DNA from: Lingula anatina
Lineage: Eukaryota; Brachiopoda; Lingulata; Lingulida; Lingulidae
Assembly: GCF_001039355.2 (NCBI RefSeq)
Contig: NW_019774070.1
Coordinates: 124,001 to 188,000 of the forward strand
Direction of reading: 5' to 3'
DNA: 64,000 nt
Part shown: piece by piece, positions 12,216 to 24,312 of the stretch
Layout of the letters: each line of letters starts with the position of its first letter
How positions within the stretch are numbered: position 1 is the stretch's first letter
Made by a program: the position numbers and the translations under genes
Notes under the pieces: generated by a model
Seen by the model: the letters and a program-made list of their open reading frames with translations, nothing else
What the model was told of the DNA's origin: nothing
Database searches by the model: none

Positions 12216-13097
12216 CATCTTCACCTTCGCCAGCACCCTCATGTCCAGATGGCACTTCCTCCATCTCTCTAGCTTCACCTCCACCTTGCTCTACATCTTC
12301 ATCTTCTGCAACTCTACGGATCTTACAAGGAATTCCTTTACGACTCCTGGAACTCTTGGGCTGGTCACTCAATGCAGGGGACGCAGGGGAGTCACTGCTG
12401 CTGTCAGTCCCCCTGGATAATTTCTGCATGATTATATTGTCCAGCACCCCTCTTTTTTCTCCATCTTCTACTTTAACCTTGACATTGGCATCACTGTGAC
12501 CTTCTGACCTTGACCTAAATTCTGGCTGATCTTCCGAACCTGAGCTGGGGGACATATTGCTGTTATTTTTCTCTTCCTGGTTGTTTGTGTTCACCATGCC
12601 CATGTGTTTCACCCATGTGCTCTGTAAGGACTTCCAGGAGGTTTGTAAGCACTGTAACTGAGCAAGCACCATAGAAGACTCTGCCTCTGTCAGGAAGCTG
12701 AAATCAGCCAGGCCAAGTGACAAGTCTGTCTGACATGACACGGCTGTTACTTGACATGACACACTGGTGACAGCACCTTCAGGTTCTTTCTGTTCATTAG
12801 TGGCATTGCTACATTCGTAATCAGGCTCTTCAGTGACTGGAGATTCACTTTTAACTGGGCATTCTTTATTTATTGCTATGCCATGGCCAAAATAAATGCA
12901 GTCATTGGAAGAAGCCTGGTGTGCTTGGACACCTGATATGTGACTCAGCACGTCAGACGGGTTAGCTGCTGAGAAGTCGCAATCCCTGCAGACATACACT
13001 GGGCTCTTTGGATGTCCAAACTCTTCTGATACAGGAGGCTGGGAAACTAGCATGGACCGAAATGACATGGTCCTTTGTAAGTGTTTATATTTGAGAT
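12216..13097 (-). CDS. Zinc-finger gene, exon 2: start codon and shared N-terminal region
   Basis: The exon begins after a TTATTTACAG acceptor at 13098; 29 bp of 5' UTR precede ATG at 13068 (context GGACCATGT). It encodes about 284 residues. Near the N-terminus is one finger-like motif, YVCRDCDF...HISGVQAH. A SCQTDLSLGLADFSF-type hydrophobic stretch and an LQCLQTSWKSLQSTW segment follow, then a Ser/Glu-rich part with a basic KSSRSRKGIPCKIRR patch that could be a nuclear localisation signal. Reading on without splicing would end at a stop codon at 12142, so intron retention would give a 308-residue protein without the C-terminal fingers. I chose the GATG/GTGAGA donor at 12216/12215 because it restores phase 1 to exon 3. 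Function by family inference: a transcription factor. Confidence 0.8.
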
Positions 13098-15212
13098 CTG
13101 TAAATAATAAGAAAGAAATTTTTTTACAAAAGTGAATTTTACAACCATGTTTTTATATCATTCATCAAGTATCAATTTGTATTACTTCACTATAATGGTT
13201 AAAAATAAAAGGTGCATGACTTAAAATTAAATTAAATTGCTTGTACTTGACTTGCGAGTAGGGAAGGATGTGACCTAAATCAATGGACTGTCTTTAAGCC
13301 AAAAGACATATGAAAGCCAGATTAAAAAAAAAAAAAAAATACTCAATAAAGAACATAAAAATGACGTGCGGATGATTCATTTTTCTACTAATGATAAGGT
13401 GAAAATCCACAATGCTTAGTAATTGAAAAAGACATCATCAGTTTTACATGCAGAGCCATACCACAGGTATCACACATAGAGTGAGCAAAAACACCTTCAG
13501 AATGGTACATTCTTGGCTCATGTTAACAATGTAAAACTTTCACCTGATGCTGGTTACAATTAACTTATCAGCTGGTAAGGAACTAAACAATTAAATTAAT
13601 CAATAATGTTGTGGCAGTTCATTACTATTCAGAATAAAAAAAATGTATATAAGACAGGTGTATTTCAGACTACATGTACAACCTAATCTAAAAAAAAACT
13701 TGCTACAAGATTACTAGTACTTCTCAAGAAATGAGGTTGAGACCATACTTAATCCAAATATTTTAAAACCTAATAAAATTCAGGTGTTGGTGAATCCAAA
13801 TTCTAAAATCAACAAAAAAACACATGGCTGAGACAGATGGGGCTTATCTACTGTGTCCACATAACCCAGTGTCTGGCTTCCATACTGATCCACTCCACTC
13901 TAAACTGATGTGTTTACATATTCACCTGTGTCAGAAAAACAAACACAGGATTATCTTAACTACAAAGTTTTGAAAAAAAGTCTTTAAGAAACAGTCTATC
14001 TTTTTAAAATATGCAGTTGATTGGCACATTTTTTAGTCATTAAAACATTAGTCAAAGGTGCTAACTATGAAAAAAGTAAATGACAAACTATTATAAATTT
14101 AATAAAATCTAGACTTACAGAGGGAAAAGAAAAGGAAACAAACCAGGGCGTAAATCTAGAAGTAAACAAGATTTCCCATTACTAGTATGCTAAAAACTGT
14201 TTTTAAGATCAGAGGCTTATTTACATGAAGAAAAAGACATCTGCACTGATTCTTTTCTCATGTTTATTTATGTGCTGTGCTGTGTCACATTTGGCTATAA
14301 AGAGCATAAAGCCTTTGTTCCTCATTATTGTAAACAAATTTGATACCACTGTCTCACAGACTGACATGAAATATTTGAAGGGGAGGTGGTATTTACAATG
14401 ATGGCAAATTCCATTTGAAAAATAAATGCTCATGCAAAAGCCAGTAGCAGCAGAAAAACACACCTCATTAATATCATTATATTAAAAAAATGTACTTTGC
14501 AACTGGTTATGTGATATTACTATACTGTAATACACCACTTCTTCTTCACACTCAATATCTAGCTCCAAGGAATGTGCCATTTTAGGATAATTAATATCTG
14601 CCTAATGCACTGATTGAATGGCCACCATTAGGTGCACCACCATTAGTGTTAACCACATGACCACTCCCCTTATAAGTTATAACCAACACATACTGTAGAA
14701 TACTGGATAAACTCTTCTGAACAAACATGTAAAATCAGTGGTAGGCCAATGTATATATATATGACTTCTTAAAATGGGTGCAGGAAGAAAAAAGTCAATG
14801 ATATTTTACAAGTTTCAATTTCATTTTTTCACACTCTCACTCCATTTTATCCTTGCAAACTTCTCTGTAAAAGGAAGTAAATAAATTCATAATGACATCC
14901 TATAAGTATGTGGTATTTTCCATTTTTATAACTTTATTCACTATATTTAAGGGTCTTAGTCGTGACTTTGTTAAAGCAGAAAATGACTTTTTTATGGCAC
15001 ATTAAATAACACTGTCATTTTTCATTTGTAATAAATTAATGTCAACCTGCTAAAACAGTTTCTTTGTAAGAATGCATACATCTCCAAGGCTTTTATATAA
15101 TATATTATGTGCTAAAAAGCCATACACTATGAAATTGCTTCCAATATGATTCCTTTGGAATCATAATAATTTCTACGATTTGAGACATAAATGGCACCAT
15201 ATTTTTATTTAG

Positions 15213-15393
15213 TATTTTGAGTTTTCCTGTGTGGACATACACGAGTGTTCAAAATAGAAAGTTAAACCTGGAACTTTTCTAAGACGGATTTGGTTTCGCT
15301 TCGCATATGTGAACAAGCCAGAGAATCAAATTTTTTTCAGAGAACTGAAATTTGAAAAATCCGGATTATTCAGATGGCAGTGTGAATGGGGTA
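15213..15393. mobile_element. Partial MITE, copy 2 (inverse of 649-840)
   Basis: It starts TATTTTGAGTTTTCCTGTG and ends GTGTGAATGGGGTA. The whole stretch aligns to the reverse complement of the left part of the element at 649-1202, including shared GAGTGTTCAAAA and AGTTAAACCTG strings. The other end is missing, so this is a truncated copy. Confidence 0.8.
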
Positions 15394-15624
15394 TTATAGA
15401 TGGTTGCCAAATACATATTATTAACCACAAGAAATGTCAAATAGACCAACCCCTGCTCTTGTTTATACTAAGGCCCTCCCATCTGTATACTTAAACTTCT
15501 AAGGTGATATATTTAAATCTTTGTCAAATGTCATTCATCTGGCTTCCTGTTACTTGACATTGTAATCAGTCTGTCAAGATATAATATGTACTGAAGTTAA
15601 GCTTCTGCAATTGCAAATTTGATC

Positions 15625-16098
15625 TTAACTAAGTAAGACTGTCCCAACTTTACTGGAAACAGAACTTATACTTAGTAAAAATTGTCCCAGCTTAACTGGA
15701 AACACAACTGTGCACTAAGTGAAACTGTACCAACATAACTGTAAATGACATATGTAAAGAAAAGCTATCCTATCTCTTCTTGAAACACAACCTTTAACAA
15801 AGTTAAATTGTCCAATATTAAGTCAAAACTTTTTATTATACTAAGTAAAATTGTCACAACTTAACTGAGACATTATACTGAATAAAGCTGTCCCAACTTT
15901 ACTGGAAACCATCTGATACTAAGTAAGGCTGTCCCAACTTAACTGGAAACATGGCATTAAACTAAGTAAAGCTGTTACAACTTAACTGTAAATACAATCT
16001 TATACTAAGTAAAGCTGCTTCAAGTAAACAAGAAACATAGCTCAAGCTTGATTAGAAAAAACGGCTGTAAGTTAAGCTGTCCTAACTTGGCTGGAAAA
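15625..16098. repeat. Degenerate tandem repeat, unit about 40-50 bp, roughly ten copies
   Basis: The motif CTAAGTAAAGCTGTCCCAAC followed by TTAACTGGAAACA recurs about every 40-50 bp with substitutions, for example at about 15628, 15670, 15715, 15838, 15885, 15918, 15962 and 16003. Copies differ by 10-30 percent by eye. It lies in an intron and has no coding frame. Confidence 0.85.
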
Positions 16099-17636
16099 CG
16101 ACATATTGAGGTTCCTTTGTTTTGATTAAAATACATTCGGGGTACTACAGTACAGTACTAGTACACTGTCAAGTAGCTGTTCTCAAACAAAGACCTGAGT
16201 CAATATGGCCAACGTCAGGCCCTGGCTGGGATTTATGGGTATTTTCATGTAGCACCTCCAGCAACCCCTAGCGCTCATCATCAACTTTAAGACTTTCAGT
16301 TCAATAAATCTCAAATAAAATCCAATCATTTAGCTCACTGTTCTGTTTTCTGTTACTAGTAACTATGAAAAGATAGATAAATTTTACGAATGGGAAAGAT
16401 GCCTGAATGGGGAAAATATATGACACTGTATGGGGAACTTAAACAACAGCAACCCATCAATTGACAAACTATTACAGTAGAAGACAATATCAAGTACATC
16501 TTGCAACTTCAAAAACAAAGTAACTGTGCTCATTCGGCATAACTCTACAACAATGTGTGGAACAACTACATGGCTCAAATTAATGCCATGGATTATAATG
16601 ACTAATACAAATATATATGGTGAACATACCAGCAGAAAGAGTGCCCAGTGCATTTACTTAATTAATTATGCTAACAGTAACAATGTCATTGTAAACTGTT
16701 AATCACCAAGTTTATTCAGCCTTCTTTTTTTATCTCTACTAATCCTTTGGTGAATGAACAAGCATATCCATGTTCTTGGCCTCTACAACACAGAGCTGAG
16801 TAAACACATGGATAGCATACTTCAGGGCATGTGCACTCAGTTAATCAATTCATAAACAGTAACAATATCATCACAGGGTGAGTTTATTCGGTGGTGTCTT
16901 TTAAATCCAAGCCACCACTTGACTAATAAAATACTGTTATTGCAGCTTGAGCATGTTCTGATCACATGCACGCAGGTGATGACCTTTACAGCACTCGCTA
17001 ACACAACAAGGTCAATGCTGCTATTTACAATAACAACATCACCCAACTGACCAATCAAAGAACAGCATCTGCCAAACCAGACTAATCTAACACTCAATCC
17101 CATGTGAAATTCCTAAAGATCCAAGCAGGGAATGAAGAGATAAAGGGCTTTCTTGCATATAAGAAGTTGATGCTTTCTGAGTCATCATTAATACCGGATG
17201 AAGTGCTAAAAAACATTTTTTTTTCGTCTTTAAAAAATACTTCTATATTTAAGTGTTGGTTAAATTTTCCTAACAATTATCTTATCTAAAAGCAAATCTA
17301 TGTCTTATTGTAAAGATGAGAACGTTAAGAGTGTACCCGCATGACAAAGAAGTCTCGTGCTTTCGACCCGCACGGCACACAAAGAAGCCCCACTAAGAAC
17401 CATTGTTAATGTTTATATGCTAATGAGACAGCATTAGCAACGTCATAGACTCACAGACAAAGACAGTAAGAGAACCTCATTTCCTCAGCCGATTTCGTTC
17501 CTTTTTCCTTCACAAATTTTAGTGTCATTCTATCAGAAGTTACTAAATGTAGTATCCTATGTATTTCGTGAGAAATTCCGACGAACAAATTAGTTAATCG
17601 AGTAAAAAGTTGTATATGAACTGAACTCACCTTACA

Positions 17637-17700
17637 ACGTGAGCGCACCACATTGCTGCATTGGAGATAGGCTCTTACGCGCGTGTTATGCCAAAAGTAA
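17637..17700 (-). other. Proposed noncoding first exon and promoter area of the minus-strand zinc-finger gene
   Basis: On the minus strand a strong donor TTGTAAG/GTGAGTTCAG occurs at 17637/17636. The next compatible acceptor downstream is the one at 13098 that precedes a 5' UTR plus ATG. The neighbourhood (about 17.3-17.7 kb) is richer in CpG than its surroundings, as expected for a promoter. The transcription start is not visible, so the upstream limit of 17700 is approximate. Confidence 0.45.
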
Positions 17701-20700
17701 CTTTTTAACATAGATGAGTCATTTATAACATTTTCATCTTGAATTATTCTTTATTATCATTCAAAGAAGAAATTATTTGTTTTTACTAAATTGTATTACG
17801 TGTAAAGTCAATATTTGCCTTCAGTGTTAAGTATTAGATTTTCTTTGATCAACTTTACACCTGTGGTTTATCTTATTGTACGCATGCTGTTATTTACGGA
17901 AGAGCAGCTAGGTCTTTGTAAGAACTTGCTGGTCTCTCAGACATCAGCGCTTGAGGGATGATTTAAGTAATGATTAAATACATATAGGTAGGTTGAAATC
18001 TTTACATCTTTATGATCAAAACATTTGGTGATCATAGTGAGTTCTACAGGGGTGTAGGAACCCATTGTGCTATTTACAGTACTACAAATACTATCGTTAT
18101 TTAAAAAGTCAAAAATCACCGACTACATTACATATAGCTTCTTAAAGTTGCTTCCATCGCAAGAGCATAAACATTAGTTCCATTTGGTGGACGGTCAAAC
18201 CCAACAATATGATGTCAAGAAGCCACTGCTGATAAAAGAATGTATAAATTGTTGGATAGGTGGAATCCGCTCACTCTGTTATCATGATTCTCTCTCTCTA
18301 TCTCTCACACTCACACACATGGTAACAAGCATTTCACTAACATGAGATATGTACCAAGTTCACACTAAGGTCCATGTTGGACTTGATTGTGCTCATTAAC
18401 CATACTATAACTGCCAGGTGAGACCCTGGGCCGTGTGTCATAATCACCCTCCTGTAATAGGGTCTTTATGATGATCACACATTTGTTATTGTAAAATGGT
18501 AGCTTATCACAAATAATCATGCTTCACAGGCTTGAAGACAGTCATTCAAAGTAGGGGATCTTTTCCAGAAAAAGATGTCTTTTTTTTCCTGTTTACATTC
18601 TGTACTGGCAGTAGAAGTTCTGGCACAAATATAAACTTGCTATGTTGATACTATGTTGATAGTTTATTTAAAGCAGGAGAAGAAAACATTTACCATGAAA
18701 TATTTCACTTACTGGGTAGATAACAAGAATGTCTGTACTAGCAGTTATCATGTATAAGTTTTATGTTCATTTTAATAAGCGCACTTTATTCAATAAAAGA
18801 AGGGGAGGCAAATTGCTTCCAGCAATATATGCTTCAGTCTCCTTAGAAAATAATAGAAAAACATAAATTATGTAAAAGCTGGTATTAGTATGTACAAACA
18901 AGGGAAATTTAAAAAGAAATGGAACAATCATAACTGAATGAACAGAATGCTAATTAAAAACTAATTAGATTGATGAATGAAGGGAGAAAAATTTATAGAT
19001 AATTTTACTAGTATTTATCAACAGAATCAAAAAATAATTTAAAGTAGATTAAATAATTTTTGTTAAAACTGGGACTGTTTTGCAGTTGTTTTGGAGGTAT
19101 ATAGGTATACTAACTACTAACATGGATCATTCCAACAGTATAAGATTCAGTTTCATGTTAATAATATTTTCGCTTAATTTATTGACTAATTCTTCTCATA
19201 ATAAAACTCTCATTTCACATATATGTATATATATATTTTATCTACTCTTGGGTTGTTTAGTAATCGGTTAATGTGGTAGGAATTTTGGGTCATGATAATT
19301 GATGATTATGTTATAATCATTGAAAGTTTCATCAAACAGCACCTAATTAAAACTCAGCATTATTTTAGCTGCAATATTTCAGTGCCTAACAAGACAGCTT
19401 CATTAGAGTTAGGTATTATATTGTAACCTCAGGTGTTATTATAGCTTCTGTCTTTAATTGCTTAACACTGTTTTATTGGAGCAAAAATAAGTTTCAGTTA
19501 AGTTTTTCTCTGAAGGAACTGTTAATGTTTATCTGAATGCATAACATGGTAATTTATTACCTTTGGTGTTATTGTTATTTCTGCTATAATGGCAAAACTC
19601 CACCAGTTCCCCACCTCTACCTACGAGAAACACCTGTAGCCAGGCATTAAGCTGGGCAGTGTAGACATGGTATGGACACTAATTACCAATTATACACAGT
19701 AGCAGATTGTGTACAATACAGATGATGACAGCTGTGAAATGGCTGTATTTTGATGAAAAGTTAGATCATTCCTTTGAAACCATAAACTTGAAGATTTCTT
19801 CTTTATCCCTCTCCCAAGTGTCAACCAAAACACCTCCCTTTTCCTTTTATCTGTGCACTGACCCAGTAAATTGTCTGTGACTGTTGTCCTTTATTCAACA
19901 ATGTTTTTGAAGTATGGTGTACTATTTATTTGAATGGGTTAACTTGAAAATTTTACTTTTTTTTTTTTTGACAGCCATTGTCAGTCATATATGTGTAGGT
20001 CCCATATTATACATAGTTTTACCATCGTTAGACCAGAAAATAACTGTTCCCATAAAAAAATTATTTGTGACTCATGTTTGTATGACAGACATTCATGTTT
20101 ATTTGAGTTACAAGTACATTGATTGATTATCTTACCAGTAGTATTGCACTGTGGGTCGGAATAGATGGGCAACAAATGATTTCTTTCAAGTACAAGAACC
20201 CAAGATCACTGTAGTCCTTTTATTGTAGCATGGTAATTCTAGAAGGAGGAAAAAAAGTGTTTACTGGCTTTACTGCTGATTCGTCTTAAAGCTGACATGT
20301 CTGTGGCATTGTTAGTGACACCTTTTGTATTGACACATGTCACTTAGTGTCAGGAGTGACTCAGCCAGATAGCTTTCCTTTATCCCCATTTCTGGGCCAT
20401 AATGGTCTCTTAACCAGGACATTTACCTGGATATCTAATGAGGCTGTCGAGGCAGGGTATTAGTTATCCCCATGGGGGGCCAAGTAATTTAGTCATGTTA
20501 CAGAACACCTGGACAGGTGATAAGTGTCATGAATGCATTATGGCATTAAATAATGTGCCCACATAACAATACCTGTGCTAAAGCCCCAGATTTATTATTG
20601 GCTGCCATCGTTACTGGCTCAGCTGCCAGGCTGCAGAACCAGATCTGTAGATCTGATATCACTGTGGAGTTCCACTCTATACAATGTCACCCAGGACCAA

Positions 20701-21180
20701 TTAATACAGGGGAGACAGGTTAGTGTCACTGTGGCACTGGTGACAAACATTTTTGATTGCTCTTAAATGCCACCAGGGGGGCTTGCTAGTACATAAAAGC
20801 TGTGGCCCTGGGTCTGAGCTATCATTTGTAGACATCTCCTTCAGAGAGATCTGTACACTCAAAAATAGCAGGAGCTGAAGTTCATGTGAAATAGGCAAAA
20901 CTTATAGACACTGGATTTGTTACCTAGGATAATACTTGGATAAGGTACTAGTAAGCCATATTAAGTCATCTGACTTGAGCTGTGACATCAAGGAAAGCAT
21001 TGGATTTATTATCAGGCAGTGATAGATTCATATCCAGGTTGTAGATCAAGTTACTCAAAACTATAAAAAAACCAGAGACTTTGAAGGTTTTACTGAACAA
21101 CAGGGATAGGATCCACAATTGATGAAGCATCGACTTTCAGTGTACTTGAACAATGTCATGTATCTTTTGTGATTAACTGA
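17701..21180. other. Intergenic region between two divergent zinc-finger genes
   Basis: This AT-rich region has no supported gene. It contains a CT/CA microsatellite at about 18290-18320 and several stretches with recurring GTGTCA/TGACAC strings (20280-20780). The flanking genes are transcribed away from each other, so promoters and enhancers of both probably lie here. Short ORFs show no domain. Confidence 0.5.
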
Positions 21181-21189
21181 GTGTCTGAG

Positions 21190-21248
21190 ATTTAGAACTA
21201 GAGCAGCAGATTTTCCAGGACAGCATTATCCTTTGGCTTTATACTTAG
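21190..21248 (+). other. Candidate noncoding first exon of the plus-strand zinc-finger gene
   Basis: A strong donor CTTAG/GTGAGTATT lies at 21248/21249. The next large exon downstream (24307) starts with a pyrimidine-rich acceptor just before a Kozak-type CCCACCATG, so an upstream 5' UTR exon is required. This donor is the best match I see, but the exon start is not defined and another leader exon could lie in the N gap. Confidence 0.35.
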
Positions 21249-22143
21249 GTGAGTATTATGTGCCACATTACATATTTTCCTTTAATTAGGTAGGAATAAG
21301 GAAGAGAGTTATGTGAATTATAACCACCCATATTTAGCCATATGATGTGTAGAATATAATTATGACTCAGTTAGGGCTAGGTACTTGTATGTACTAGTAG
21401 TATGTGTTCTTTGTTTAAACCCATTTTGGAGATATTAAAATTAAGTACTAGTAGGCTCTATAGAATCATAAGTGGAAGTTATATTATTACTAGTATCCGA
21501 TTTTTGATTGATATTTGCTCTTACTAGAACTAGCATTGCATATAGATGTTTTAATTTCAAGGAGTCAAGGTTCATTTCCATCTTAATGCCAAGGTGTTCT
21601 ATTGGCATTTAAAGATTTATCAGTAAAGGAATGTCTTACATTACACAGGTGAAGTAGTGTTTAGAACAGGAGATTCCATCCAAAACTGTTTAAATAAATG
21701 TCTATTTTTGGCTTTAATAACTACAAATATTTTGAATGACAATTTATTTACACCCCCATACAAATCTTAATAGTAACCATTAATTGATAGTAACAATTAA
21801 AGAGGTTAATTCCAATGTTTTGAAAAGATAGCTGGCTTTGTGCCAGACAGTATGTAATTGTGAGTTAATGACAATATTAAATCTTTTAAAAGTGAAATAT
21901 TGGAAAAAGTGAGGCATTTGGACAATTTAAGAAATTTAACTGTGAATCCGTATCTCACACATTGGGTTGTTTCCACTCAAACATTGTAAATGCAAAATAC
22001 TGTAACCATTCTTCTTGGAGGAAGTAAAAAAATGGGTTACTAGTACTAGTAAATAGTCAAAATGTAGCAGGATACATCTTTCTGAAACTAATGTACTGTA
22101 GTAGATTTGCTACTTTTTGTTAGTTTCTCATCTGTATTTTTTA

Positions 22144-22871
22144 NNNNNNNNNNNNNNNNNNNNNNNNNNNNNNNNNNNNNNNNNNNNNNNNNNNNNNNNN
22201 NNNNNNNNNNNNNNNNNNNNNNNNNNNNNNNNNNNNNNNNNNNNNNNNNNNNNNNNNNNNNNNNNNNNNNNNNNNNNNNNNNNNNNNNNNNNNNNNNNNN
22301 NNNNNNNNNNNNNNNNNNNNNNNNNNNNNNNNNNNNNNNNNNNNNNNNNNNNNNNNNNNNNNNNNNNNNNNNNNNNNNNNNNNNNNNNNNNNNNNNNNNN
22401 NNNNNNNNNNNNNNNNNNNNNNNNNNNNNNNNNNNNNNNNNNNNNNNNNNNNNNNNNNNNNNNNNNNNNNNNNNNNNNNNNNNNNNNNNNNNNNNNNNNN
22501 NNNNNNNNNNNNNNNNNNNNNNNNNNNNNNNNNNNNNNNNNNNNNNNNNNNNNNNNNNNNNNNNNNNNNNNNNNNNNNNNNNNNNNNNNNNNNNNNNNNN
22601 NNNNNNNNNNNNNNNNNNNNNNNNNNNNNNNNNNNNNNNNNNNNNNNNNNNNNNNNNNNNNNNNNNNNNNNNNNNNNNNNNNNNNNNNNNNNNNNNNNNN
22701 NNNNNNNNNNNNNNNNNNNNNNNNNNNNNNNNNNNNNNNNNNNNNNNNNNNNNNNNNNNNNNNNNNNNNNNNNNNNNNNNNNNNNNNNNNNNNNNNNNNN
22801 NNNNNNNNNNNNNNNNNNNNNNNNNNNNNNNNNNNNNNNNNNNNNNNNNNNNNNNNNNNNNNNNNNNNNNN
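22144..22871. other. Assembly gap (728 Ns)
   Basis: The sequence is unknown. The gap falls in the proposed first intron of the plus-strand zinc-finger gene and may hide repeats or a leader exon. ORFs spanning it are artefacts. Confidence 1.
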
Positions 22872-23396
22872 CTGAGTTGGAAAAGCAGTCTAATTGACTT
22901 CTTTTTCTGGAAGTTTTACATTTTCAAAGTGTGAACTTGAACTCCCATGGGCCTGAAGCCTTATACTTGTTTCACATTTTACTTACATTGGTATTACCTG
23001 TTGAGCATAATTAAAATTTGATGTTGAATTTGCAGTTTAACATAATGTACTTTTGCATCAGAATTGACAGTAGCCTATTTTGTTATTTCCTGCTTTTTGT
23101 CTGTACATTTGACAGCTTTGCTGCCTTGTTTAGCCCTGTTATCACTTTAGTTTTCATTTAAAGGAGCCCAGGCAGGGAGATTTGCTCAGGACTCATATGG
23201 GTGATAGGTTGTAATTGTAGAACTGAATAATGTGGGGTGTTCAAGTCCTCTGAGAAGTTGGGTAGCATAATTTTTTTAAGAATCAGTCATTAGACCTAGT
23301 CATCAGCTAAAATCTTATATCCAAAAGTCTTGTTTGACAATGTTTGTAAGTTTATTATAATTATAAGATAATAATAATAATTATAATTTATAATCT

Positions 23397-23433
23397 TATT
23401 TATTTATTTATTTACTTATTTATTTATTTATTT
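23397..23433. repeat. (TTTA)n microsatellite
   Basis: About nine TTTA units with one interrupted copy (TTTAC), next to an ATAATAATAATTATAA low-complexity stretch at about 23355-23395. Confidence 0.9.
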
Positions 23434-24312
23434 TGTATAAATTGGTATATTTGATAATACTACACCTTCCATAAAAATCGATTGGTGTAATCTGTAACTC
23501 AGGTACTTTGTTTCTATCTACAAATAGTGTATGCCAGTGCATTTTTCATCACAGTCACAGCTAGCTCAATAACCTGAGTAATGATGACAATCAACTTCAA
23601 ATATTAATGGACACAAATCATGAAAAAGCCACTCTGAAAATTGCATGCCATGAAGCCTGTCAAACTGCCACTGCTTGTTACTTGTCACTGTGGAAGTAAA
23701 CAAAGTAATTAACACAATTTCTCTGGATGACATGCCATGTTGACACTGACTGTCACTTCATTGATTAAATCAGTGTCATTGTGTCAACAATTGTGTGTCA
23801 CTAGATCAGAACACACATATATTAGATGTGCACTACTGGGACATCTCAGACAAGGATAAACCAGCACTAGGTGAACACCATATATATATAAGAACTAGAC
23901 TAGACAGCAGTGTTATACTTAGTATGTGATGTCATTGGCAATTTGAAGATACTGAACTGTTTTGTTGAATTAATATTTGTTATATGTTAACTACCTGAGG
24001 AGGATTGCACATTTTCCCAAGAATTGGTGAATTTTTGTTATTGTTATTTAGTCTTGAGAGTGTTGTGTAAGTGTTGCTTATGTTATATCACACTGTTGAT
24101 GGTTATAGTTTTTACAGTCACTCTCTTAAGAATTCTCTCTTAATTTTGAAGATTCAATGGAATGTGAGTAAATATAGTACCAGTTCTTGGAATTTTAGCA
24201 ATCAAGCTGAAATATTATCATGATTGTAATTACAAAATTTTATTGCTTTCTTATCTTATGCTTTTATTGATATTTATGATATTTATTTTTTGTTTTCTAT
24301 TTCTAGCCCACC

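Larger units (their letters stand above)
13098..17636 (-). other. Long 5' intron of the minus-strand zinc-finger gene
   Basis: This 4.5-kb intron separates the proposed noncoding exon 1 from the start-codon exon. It holds a partial MITE (15213-15393), a degenerate tandem repeat of about 50 bp (15625-16098), short A-tracts and AT-rich sequence. None of the small ORFs looks coding. Confidence 0.6.

Noticed and set aside
22107-22934. Long ORFs of about 250-275 codons across the N run
   Set aside because: They consist almost entirely of unknown bases; no real coding evidence.
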